NCBI GenBank assembly: GCA_015227615.1
Contig: JAALGZ010000017.1
Span: 620,001-684,000 of the forward strand
DNA from: Labyrinthula sp. Ha
Lineage: Eukaryota > Sar > Bigyra > Labyrinthulida > Labyrinthulaceae
DNA length: 64,000 nt
Reading direction: 5' to 3'
In this document: positions 12,307 to 22,822 of the stretch, piece after piece
How positions within the stretch are numbered: position 1 is the first letter of the stretch
Layout: the number at the start of each line of letters is the position of its first letter
The notes under the pieces: model-generated
Told to the model about the DNA's origin: nothing
The model's database searches: none
What the model saw: the letters and a program-made list of their open reading frames with translations, nothing else
Made by a program: the position numbers and the translations under genes

Positions 12307-14178
12307 ATGTCTTTAAAACCATTGCTTCAAGACAAATATATCCAAGCTGTGTTTGTAGGAGGAAAGGGTGGTGTTGGTAAACCAAAGTTTCTTGTTTCAT
12401 TCAGGAAAAACAACCACAAGTTGTGCAATAGCTTTACAGTTTGCTGAAGCGAGAAAAGATTCTAATGTCCTCCTGATTTCAACTGATCCTGCACATAACA
12501 TAAGTGACGCATTGTCTTTGGTAAAAAGGATCATTATTTTCATTTATTTAGCAACTTTCCGGGGAACCTATGTTGGTAAAAGGTTCAAAGAACAAAAATC
12601 TCTTTGCATGCGAGGTTGATCCGACTTTCTCCATTCAGTCAGAGCTTGATCAGTTTACTGATAGAGAAAATGTACTACTTTTCTGGTTTTCATTCTTAGG
12701 ATGACACAGTTGGCTCCGATTTTGATCTACTGTATAAAGATATAAGAAATTTTGTTGAGAACATGCCTGGTATCGATGAGGCGATGGCGCTATCTTCAGT
12801 TTTGGATCATCTTCGGAAGGATAAAGATTCAGATGATGTAAATAACTGTTACGTAATTTATTATTCGTAGGCTATGGAATCTTCTGGGCTCGTTTTTAGT
12901 ACAATTATCTTCGACACCGCACCTACAGGTCACACACTTCGTCTCCTTCAACTACCAACTCTGTTGAAAGCTGGGTTGGAAAAAGTTCAAAGCTGGAAGA
13001 CAAAGCTTGGTGGGTTAATTTCAAGTGTTGCTGGATATTTTTCGGGTAGTAATACGTCCGGATCATCTCCTGCTGATAAGATTAAGCTCCTGGAGCAGAA
13101 GTTGCAGGGTTGGCTGAGTGACATGACTTTTCTTTCAGAGCTTTTTCGAGACCAACTTAAGACGCAATTTGTGTGTATTTGTAATGCATCTTTTCTATCT
13201 GTTTCTGAAACACTGAGACTATTAAGTGAGTTAAAGGAAGCTGGAATTAAGTCAGAGTATGTAATAGTAAATATGTTGATGCCAGCTCTCTTTAGTTTGA
13301 TTGACAGTAATGAAAAACAACAAGGAGGGGTTAAGTTTATTCATAATGTTCTGAAATCTCAAGGACTAAGTCAAGAAATTTGTGATGCAGTTAAAGATTC
13401 TGTTATTCTTTCAGGAGGAATGGCCAAAATGCAGCAGCATTATATTAAAAAGCTTGAAACTGATCTTCCGGAAGAAACCAGTTTGGTGCTATTGCCCATG
13501 TTGAAACAGGAGATCCGAGGGATGGAAAGTTTGTACGCTTTTAGCAATTACTTGCTTGAAACAGATCCTAAATTATTAGTATCTGACGCAGATCGCGCTA
13601 AAGTTGAACAGTTTGGAAAGTTCAATGGCATTCAAGATGATGGCTACACTGCAAATGTTGAGTCAAAGTTTTTTAAGAAACTTAAGGAAAACGAAACTGC
13701 TGAAGAAGAGGATGAAGTGGCAGAGATGGAGGTTGATGAATTTCAGATTGGAGACTGGGTAGAATTAAGCGACCTAAGCAGCAGACCTGAGTTGAATGCT
13801 CAGAAGGGAGTGGTAAAAAGCAAGGAAGCAGATTCAAGATATGGGATCTTGATTGATGGGTGGGACAAGAAATTATCAATTCGGAGTGTAAATTTGACTA
13901 AAATTGAGAAGGAAAAGAGTGAAGGGATAGAGAATGTGAACATGGACAATGTCACCCCAGAAATGATAGCTCTTGTTCAAAAGGTGCTAATGAAACCAGG
14001 AGGATTAGATGAACTACTTTCTCATGATTTGGTAAAGGAAATGAAACAAGGAAATGATGAAGAAATGAAAAGTTTCTTCAAGGATATTGAGACCAATGGA
14101 ATGTTCGCAGGAATCAGGTATTTGTCAAACAAGTATGTAATGGGGAAGTTAGCCAACGTAGCAAAACAAATAGCTTGA
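12307..14178 (+). CDS. GET3/ArsA-like ATPase with C-terminal SH3-like extension (five exons)
   Basis: Exons 12307-12376, 12405-12520, 12552-12671, 12700-12837 and 12871-14178 join in frame to 583 residues. The ArsA/GET3 family delivers tail-anchored membrane proteins as ATP-driven dimers. Visible motifs are the deviant Walker [10 protein letters not shown] at 18-26, STDPAHN at 49-55 (switch I), [10 protein letters not shown] at 163-172 (switch II) and EIRG near 362-365. The CxxC zinc motif of cytosolic GET3 is absent; the corresponding area reads [12 protein letters not shown]. After the ATPase fold (ending near 380) comes an acidic linker, an SH3-like barrel at about 437-494 (GDWVEL...KGVV...YGILIDG...VNL), and a helical tail resembling STI1/DP repeats. 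Usual GET3 is about 340-350 residues. The start ATG at 12,307 places the P-loop at the normal distance. It may be an organelle-type or specialised paralogue rather than canonical GET3. Confidence 0.85.
12377..12404 (+). other. 28-nt intron inside the GET3-like Walker A motif
   Basis: It starts GTAAAC and ends TTCAG. Removal joins GGT-GTT-G to GA-AAA-ACA and restores GGVGKTT. It splits the Gly codon directly before the Walker A lysine after its first base. Retention shifts the frame into a stop. Confidence 0.9.
12521..12551 (+). other. 31-nt intron of the GET3-like gene
   Basis: It starts GTAAAA and ends TTTAG, phase 0. Splicing joins ...DALSL to QLSGEP, as expected for the region after switch I in this family. 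Confidence 0.85.
12672..12699 (+). other. 28-nt intron of the GET3-like gene
   Basis: It starts GTACTA and ends CTTAG, phase 0. It joins ...FTDREN to DDTVGSDFD. Confidence 0.8.
12838..12870 (+). other. 33-nt intron of the GET3-like gene
   Basis: It starts GTAAAT and ends CGTAG, phase 0. Its length is a multiple of three, but its own final TAG is in frame, so a retained copy would still end translation. It joins ...KDSDD to AMESSG. Confidence 0.85.
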
Positions 14179-14980
14179 GTTAAAGGGCATTGTTTTCATC
14201 ATTGTCTTTTTTTGACAGTACACATATGAACGCTTTTAAGTTCCTTTTCTTAATCTCTTCCTTTAAAAAAGGGACCACCCTGTAAACTTGATTCTTTCAT
14301 CATCTTCAACACAATGTGAAATAGACAGTTAAAATGTGAAAGAAAAACATTTACTAGACCTAACATTCAGACCTATATTCGTATACCTCATACAAGAAGA
14401 GATACAAACATCAATAATCTGTTTCTTGTTGAACTAAATAATACTACGAAGTTTTCCTCTATTAAGCTAAAATACTAAAAAATAAATCTAAGCTACAATA
14501 TGTTGAGCTGTAAGGATTGAGTAGAAGAAATAGAACCTTTCAGACCTAAAAAATCTTCGAGGAAAAGAAAACAGACTATTGATGTCCACTATGGTCAGTT
14601 ACACAACAATTACTATACAATAAGATTATATTTTTCCAACAAAAGGAGAAAGATGCTTCTGTATAATGAAGGACACAGATTTTCAATTATTGTGCTTGAC
14701 AAGGATAGAGAGTTCGACTCAACTTTAAGCTGGGAGTTGAGTGAAGAAACATTGGAAAACAGAAAGTCAACTAAATATTAGCTTCTGGTGCTAGTTTTAT
14801 GTGTTTTTTCTAAGCTGTATCCATAATAGAATAATGACAAAGTAAAAAAGATTAACTTTATTGCGTAGTATCTGAAAAGTGCATCCTTTAGATAAAAGTT
14901 TCAAACTAACTTTACATTGAATTCTACTAAAATCTCAAGTAATTATCATGTATAAACTAAGCTCTAATACGTTTTTTGAA
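14179..14980. other. Convergent intergenic region between GET3-like gene and ABCA gene
   Basis: About 800 bp between two genes that point at each other. It must hold both 3' ends. I see no reading frame, RNA gene or repeat in it. Confidence 0.5.
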
Positions 14981-17900
14981 CTAAAGTAAAGCTTCTGGTT
15001 GTGCTATTAATAGCTCTCTTACTATCTTTTCCTTGGCACTTAAGGTTTCCAAGTTCTCTTCTGCACCAGCCATACCCCGTGCTATTCCTTTTTCCTCTTC
15101 TTGTTGACTTGCAAACATATTGAAAATTTGCTCCAACGTGGTTTGAGATACAGAATATTCAGATATTTTCAAATCAAGTTTATTTTTTTCAAATATATCA
15201 AATAGTCTTCCCAATGAAAGAGCTACGTCATTTTCTGCAGTCTTGTTAATCTTGAAAACAACATGATACTCATGCGCCTCAACCACTTCTACAAGATTTT
15301 CGGGAAAGGAATGTTCAAGAAATTTTTTCACTTCAAGTAAACGCTGCTGTTGCAGAAACCATTCTACAAAAGTCTCTGCCTCTATTCTAAAGCGTTTTCT
15401 TTCAATGGAGGATGAGTCAACTAGTTTCTGAAGAATAGCCCATGCACTACCTCTCTCATTCTTCACAAGAGCTTTGAAAATTTCCCTCCCTCCAAGACGA
15501 AAGCACGCTTTATATAGTCTAGATATTGGAATATATCCCTTCACACACAGTTTCCCTAATGAAGTCTTAATCAAGGAAGCAGTTTCCTCCTTTGTTATGA
15601 AATCAAGCCTCGTTTCAATAGTAAAACCGTTTCCGAACTTAGATTTAAGATGTTGAATTCCTCCAAGACATCTTAATCTGCCGCCAACCATAATTCCAAC
15701 TCTGGAACATAAAGCTTCACATTCTTCCATGGAGTGCGTTGTAAGAATAACTGAAGTCTTCTTACCATCATATTTCCCTGCTACCATATTTTCTATAACA
15801 TCCCACATGAATCTCCTCGAAGCAACATCCATACCAGTGGAGGGTTCATCGAGCAGCATAACACTTGGAGATCCAATCATTGCAATAGCAACACTGAGTT
15901 TTCTCTTGTTTCCTCCACTTAGAGACTTAGACAGCTTGTTCTCAAAAGGATTTAAACTTAACCTTTTTAGTAGCTTCTGCACAGTATGCTCAATTAATCC
16001 ACCAGACATGTCAAAGTCGTCTGAGAAAGAAAGTGTATTGTACTTAATTCTACAGAAAAGTTCCAGATGCTCTCTAACAGTAAGTAATCCAAGAATGCTA
16101 CTAAACTGTGAGCAATAACCCACATTTTTTCTAACATTTGTTTGGTCAGTGATGATGTCAAAGCCTTGAATAGACGCTGTTCCTCCAGTAGGTGAAATGT
16201 CTCCCGTAAGACATTTAAGTGTTGTAGTCTTTCCTATAGAAATAAAAAAAAACATCAAAATTTACCTGCGCCATTGATTCCTAGGTAACCAAAACACATC
16301 CCAGCAGGAATTCCAAGACTAACTCCTCTAACAGCCACTTTCCCTCCAGGATAAACTTTTCGTAACTTCTCCAATCTGATAACATCACTATCAATGTTCA
16401 CCTTCGATGCGACTAATTTTTCTTCTGCTTTAACATCGCCATCAATGTTAGCAGCATCATTGTCTTGGAAAGGGTTTTCAGAATCAAGAATTGTTGTTGA
16501 TCGGTATCTTTTTTCGTTCCTAAAAAGAGAAAAGACACTTGCTTTCATTTTTTCAATTCTTCCCATGTTCGTCTTTGCATATTCCACAACAATTACAAGA
16601 AAAAAGAAGACAACTCCTTCAACGAAGAGGTAAGTTATATTAGCTCCCGTAACATCAAAGTCGTACAAACCTGGAACGCCATCGGAAGAGTCCAGTATTC
16701 CTAAAAGTAAGTTTGTTTTCGCTATTTGCAGTAAGCTATCGCCCAAACAAAATCCAGGAAAGATTCTATAAAATTTTTTCAAGCTGGAATTAACTTCCTG
16801 AGTATCTGGAATTTGATCCATAGCAAAGCTTGAAACCATTAGAATAACTCCTGTTAGGCAGTTGATAATTATAATGCCAATAAGCGCATTCGTATGTTCT
16901 TTAAAGAAGTGACTAACAAGATATGAGAAAGGAATAACAGCCCATCCGTATCCAAGGAAAACAATCGCAACAACCCCAAAGGCTCCATTCTCAGTAAATG
17001 ATTCAATATTAAACAACTGGATGAGCACCAAAGCCAAGAAGAAGGGAACATGGTAAACTATGAGATCAAATGCATAAGAAGCGAGCCAATAAATACCAAT
17101 GTTTGTCCCTGAAACAAACTGAAGATGCTTTATTTGTACACCCTCCTCCTTCTCCAACACTGCATAGGATACCATGGGTGCCGTAACAAATGCAAAAGCA
17201 AGCACAGCAAAAACCGCTGTAATAAACGCAATCACACCCTGGAAAACTTCTTGGCGCTGGGAGGTTTTAGGTAGAGGATGAGTGGTTACCTTTATTGCCG
17301 GTTCCAAATTACCGAGCGATGCATTCGATAAACTGCTCCGTAGCAATGCTTGGTTTATCTCAAGAACGGCAATTGGTACTGCATGTGCAGCTGTTGAGTT
17401 AACGAGCAGTGTATACCCAAATCTGAACTCCGGTTCAACAAAACACAGTTCTTCATCAAAAATGTATGAAATAGAATCATCCGCATTATTAAAGAAAACT
17501 TCAACTGGCGTCAAATCTTCGGCTAAGCAGTTGCTAGGAGAGAAGCACCCAAAGTTGCATTGAGTGGAGTTGCATAGATAAGTTCCTGTTGAAGTCCCTA
17601 AGCTAGCTGCCAAGTTTGAAACCACATCGGTTGTAGTTGTATCTATCAAACTCTCATCTGCACAACCTGCAGGAAAACATGATGTTGAGGTATTTAGCAA
17701 ACCACCTGTGAGGTCAAGTAAAACACATTGGGAAGAAGGATCGATACAAGCAACCTCTGATGTGGCAATACCGTTGAGAGCTTGGGATAGAACAACAGGA
17801 ACCAAGGCAGGGTTTTCTTGTAATAGATTAACAGCATCTATGATTTGTTGTATCCTTGATGTGATGTTCAGTAAGTCTTCCGGAGATAGATTTTCTGCTT

Positions 17901-20900
17901 CTGGTATTCCAGCTGCTACTAAAGTTTCAATCAGAAGATTAAAAACCCCATTCGCATCGCCTTGTTCTTGTAGTGATCTTGAAACATCACGCAATAACTG
18001 CCCACTAACAGCAGTCAAACTACGATAAATGCTTGCTCCGTTTGTAGTGCCTAAAACAATTTCGGAGGGAGTGTCAAGCTTCCCTCGTTGCCAAAGTAGA
18101 TTGCGGGAAAGCAGGTTTCTACCATCAGAGGTATTAGGAAAAAAGTCTACACCCTCGAATATTGATACAAGCTCAATAATTTCTTCAATATCTGTCAGGT
18201 TCAGTTTTCTAGCCTCCATTACGACATCCCTTAATGACAGTAGATCTACAGTAGTATCACAGATTGTTCCAGAACTAGTACACTCAAGTTGGGTACTATT
18301 CGGCCCAAATAATATAGTATTCAGACTTGCTGCTACCAGAGACCCAACCATATCAGCTAATAAATTTAACCTATCTTCCTCCGAAACACAGTTCGCAGGC
18401 ACACAGATGGCCCCTTGTTCCAGGGGTATTACAGAAACCTGACATACTTCATTATCAGATAGAATAGTCTCATCAACGCAGGCAGAAGATTGAGGGTCAT
18501 AACTGTTTCTAATGGTAATGTTGGAGGCAACTATCCGCATAAAAATCTCCAAGGAGTCTTCTGCTTCACTCACATTAGATAATTGGCAAATTCGACCTGT
18601 CTCATTATTCACCTCTTCAGGAAAAATCTCGGCCTCTCTTCCATCACAATAGTTTGCATCCTCACTATCTAATAGTTCTAACTCTACACGACCGCCATTA
18701 TTTGATTCAAAGAAGGCATCTAGTTGGGTAAGCCCATCAGCAACACAGTTCGGATTGTCTGTGGGAAGATCAGAACCAGCGGGACTGCCTCTACATAAGT
18801 TACCTTCGAATAAAGTTGCCGGCCCAAAGTTACACAAAGTACCTGAGCAGCGAAAAAAAGCAGAATTTATTTCACTTAAGGCCGTCTCAACTTCAGCGGG
18901 ATTTGTTTCATCAACCCGGCCACCTCCAAGTTGATCCCGTATGCTTAATAAGGTGCCTACATCTGCATTAGATTCACACCCAACCGGTAGACACTGTGTG
19001 ATACCTAGTTGAGTGCCTTCTACATATAAACATTCTACATTATCGGAACTGCATTGTTCAGAGGAGTATAGTAGTTGTACGCTTGCAGCTTGTGCGTTGA
19101 TTTGTATTGAGGTAGTAAAACAAGAAGTCCCAGCAGCAATAGCTGCCTGTGGTTGAAGAATTGCGGCGACATACTGGGTAGCCCCATTCAACTCCTCATC
19201 GTTTCTGTCGCGTATCAGCGTCTGACCAAAATCTAATATTGTATCTCCATCTATAGAAGAAAATTCTGTAGGGCAACGAAATGTATCCGTACATTCCAAA
19301 GGGAATCCATTTTGATAAAGACGCTGAAAAACTGTTCTGTTCTCGTCCGTGACATCAGCGTCAATAACAGGATCTCTGAGAGTAAACGCAGCAAAGTGTT
19401 CTTGAGTGAGTACGACTGCGTTCTCAGATGGAAGAAATGAACCATCTAGATCAAATTCTACAACAGGTATAATAGCTCTTTCTGTGCGTGGAAAGGCAGG
19501 ATTCCAATCCTTTGGTGATAACACTAGAGGAGGAGGATCCGTAAGCTGGCGAGCTATCTTTAAGACAGTCAATCCCACAGCTAAAATGGAAACAGGTACC
19601 AAAGTATTGCACAAGAAAGAATAGGAGTCACGTTTCGAGTAATTTGCTCTTTTCACAAACAATCCATAGAACTGCTGCAAAAAGATATTATTGAAAATAC
19701 CACCAGCAGTGGAAAACCTGCTTTTAATATACTTTTTGTGCAACTCTTTGGCAGGCTCAGAAGTTTCATCTTCTAAAATCTGTTCCTCATTTAGTGCTAC
19801 AAAACTACGAGCTGACGTCTGTCTTTGCAGTTCTTTTGCTCCTTGTAATAAGTCATCTGACTGTCCAGCTTTGAGAAAAACTTCCTCCATTGTCGTGACT
19901 GAAACACCATATGTGTAAATATCTAATCCCCGTGAGTTAATTAAGGAATCCAACTTATCAAACAACTTTGGAAATAACCTAGCCTCCTTAACTGGAAGGT
20001 AGAAACTTAATTCGGTACCTATATCCGATACTACAGAGGAGCCTGGAATGTAGTCAAGAACAATACTTTTGGTCTTCGTTAGCTTGGTGCTAAAATCTTC
20101 GTCAGAAACTCTTACGCAGGTTAACTGATAACCTGCACCATAAAGCTGCTTTAGGAACAGACTACTTCCACAACACTGAAGCTTTCCTTCTGCCATAATT
20201 GCAAGCCTATCAGATAAAATATCAGCTTCATCCATAAAATGTGTCGTCAAAATGATAACTCTTCCTTCTCTACAGTTTTGAATAGATTGCCAAATCGATC
20301 GCCTTGAAAAAGTATCAACTCCTGACGTTGGTTCATCTATAAAAATTACTTTGCTATCACCAAGAAGACTAATTGCAAGTGAAAGTTTTCGTTTCATTCC
20401 ACCAGAAAGGCTTTTTGATATAGTGTCCACTTTCTCGGTAAGTCCAACATTCTCAATTGACTTTCTAACTACAGCAACTAGTTGTTCACCTGCGTACCCC
20501 TTGAGCTTTCCATAGAATTGTAGATGTTCATGAACAGTTAGGTTAGGATATAAAATGTCTTTTTGAGGACAAAATCGAAGTTGACGGCGAATTTTTGATA
20601 TATCCTGCGTAATAAGTTTTCCGTAGATCATTGCATCTCCATCCGATGGAGTTAAAGAACCAGATAATATACTCAAGAGGGTAGTTTTGCCTATCGGAAT
20701 AAGAAAAAAAATATCAAAATATACCTGCACCGTTATGACCTAATAGAACTAAAATTTCACCTTCGAAAGCATCAAGATTGAATTCATTTACAGCAGTTTT
20801 AACTCCGTCAGGAGTCTTAAATTTCTTAGTAAGACCTCGCACTTGAAGACCCACTCCATCATAAACCTGGCCACTTAGGTTATCATTAATCTTTTCAATT

Positions 20901-22822
20901 GTTTCCCCGGTGAGATGGCGCAACCTAGCAAAATGATTTCTAGTCGAGACTCCTCCTGCCAAAACCTTCAAGTCTATAGTAGTCTCCTTGTGTGCCCTTC
21001 TGCGCATCATGAAGTCATTGTACTTTCTCATATAAAACGACTTTTGAACAGGAAAATAAAATGGAAGTGGCGTTCCAAACTCACCTGGTACAACAGCGTT
21101 GAAATAAAACCCAAGAAGCGTCAAGTAAATAAAATCAATAACTAAGTAGAGCAGACCTTCCAGGACGGAGAAATTATCAATCTCAAGTGCTGTAAGCTCC
21201 CAGCTTAACCCCATCGCCGCAGCTTCTAAAGTAGTTAGTGTTTTTATGATGAATCCAAAAGCTACTTGAGGAATCAGGAAAGCGACAAATGGTGCGTTCA
21301 CAGTTCCATCAGATGAAGTTCCATCAAAGGAGTAAAAAGTAAAAAACAGCATCAAGAATACCATCAGACAGGCTACAATTCCATTAAGACCAGTTTGAAA
21401 CAGTGTTGACACCACAAAAGAAAATGCAGTTGTCGTCATTCCGAAGAGGAAGAATATTACAACTAGAACCCAACTAAATCCACCAGCTGCATCAGTAGTC
21501 TCTGGGAAAATACTTCCTCCAAATGATGCGATTAGCATCCCAAGGAAGAAAAAGAAAACCACATATACTAAATACCAGCTGAATATGATTTTATAATCTG
21601 GAACTCCCATAAGCCTTAACATTTCTCGCGCTCTCACTTCTTTCTCGAGAACAATCACAGAAACAATTTGTGAAGCTGGAGATAAATACATAATAACAAA
21701 TATTAAGGGAAACAGTTGTGCGTTTACGACAAAGAAAACATCTTGAGTGTATTCAGGTATAGGAAATGGAAGAGCAGCAACGTTTGCTGGTTCAAACAAC
21801 TCCCTTGTTCTTGAAAATTCTTCCTGGGAGTCAAAGGAATCCCGATTAGAAAACTCAAAAAAATCTCCACTTCTCTGTATGATGTATGAATCTAATAGAA
21901 TCTGAAGAGCTACAAAGCCTCGACTAATGTATTCACCACCTGGACTTAGGTTCCCAAACCTAATTCCCCTTTGAAGCGGATTATTTGGTGGAAGGCTTGA
22001 ATCAGGGGATCTGATTCCGTTTATAGAACTACTATTCAGTCTCAGAGTATAGTCAAAATTAGCATTTTCAAAATCCATGACATTAAGAGACACCGCCAGC
22101 GTAATTTTGGGCCTTTCTGTAGAAAAAGGTCTTCCATAGTCTCTTGATCTGGCGTAATCTGTAAGTGCTTTAACAGACCCATCTCCAAAAATTGTTGTCA
22201 TATTACGAAACCCTTGTATAGGTCCAGTTTCTGCAGTACCTATTTCAGTTGTCCATCTGATAAAATCCTCTACCACTTCTCTTTCCCTATCCGACTCAAA
22301 CGTAAAAAACAACGCTTCGGTTGGCTGTGAAATAACAGATGTTATTTCAAGAAATGAACTTGACGATCTGTAAAAGGCATTAAAAGGAAGGTTGCATGCA
22401 ACGACATCTACAGCACTGTCTGCCGTCTCACCAGTATAAGGGCAAAATTGTGCCAGGTCAGTACTCCATCCAGTCTCAATCACAGTAACGTCGGTGAATG
22501 ATTTAACAAAGGCAAGTAAAATTACAAAAAACAATGGGACTGCAAGCTCAAGACATGATGTCTTCCATCTTCTCTTCTTAATGAGCCAATTTTTCCATAA
22601 TAATGCCCACAAGATATTTGACTGACCAACTTCAGCAGCTTCACCTTCCGGCTCTAATCTGCTTACCTGCGAGTTTCCGAATTCAGCGAAAGATATATCC
22701 GTTTGAAAACTTCTCAACCGTGTCTGTTCTTCTTCATCTTTTCTTCTAGAAGCCGCTTCTTCATTAACAAAAAAAGACTCATCTATTTTCTCTACAACTG
22801 CCATATCTTTTCCTTTTTCCAT
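14981..22822 (-). CDS. Full-length ABC transporter, subfamily A (three exons)
   Basis: Exons 22822-20725, 20690-16266 and 16233-14981 join in frame to 2,591 residues. ABCA proteins move lipids across or between leaflets. Order: cytosolic N-terminus; TM1 near 89-108; ectodomain 1; a TM bundle with the cytosolic-loop motif SVIVLEKEVRAREMLRLMG; NBD1 (Walker A GHNGAGKTT with K701, LSGG 794-797, Walker B IFIDE with D818/E819); a TM near 1,075; a very large ectodomain 2 (about 1,100-1,850); the second TM bundle with SYAVLEKEEGVQIKHLQFVSG; NBD2 (GINGAGKTTT with K2176, LSGG 2279-2282, LLDE with D2303/E2304); and a regulatory tail. Both nucleotide sites look intact. Human ABCA1 is about 2,260 residues; the excess here is mostly ectodomain 2, which is rich in Cys and N-glycosylation sites and has three CxPxxC blocks (C1266, C1462, C1704). 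Each NBD carries an intron at the same Walker A position. Confidence 0.93.
16234..16265 (-). other. 32-nt intron in NBD2 Walker A of the ABCA gene
   Basis: On the coding strand it starts GTAAATTTTGAT, continues with a run of T, and ends CTATAG. Splicing joins GGC-GCA-G to GA-AAG-ACT and restores GAGKTT. The phase and position match the NBD1 intron exactly. Confidence 0.92.
20691..20724 (-). other. 34-nt intron in NBD1 Walker A of the ABCA gene
   Basis: On the coding strand it starts GTATATTTTGAT, continues with a run of T, and ends CGATAG. Splicing joins GGT-GCA-G to GC-AAA-ACT and restores GHNGAGKTT. Eleven of its first 12 bases equal those of the NBD2 intron. Confidence 0.92.
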
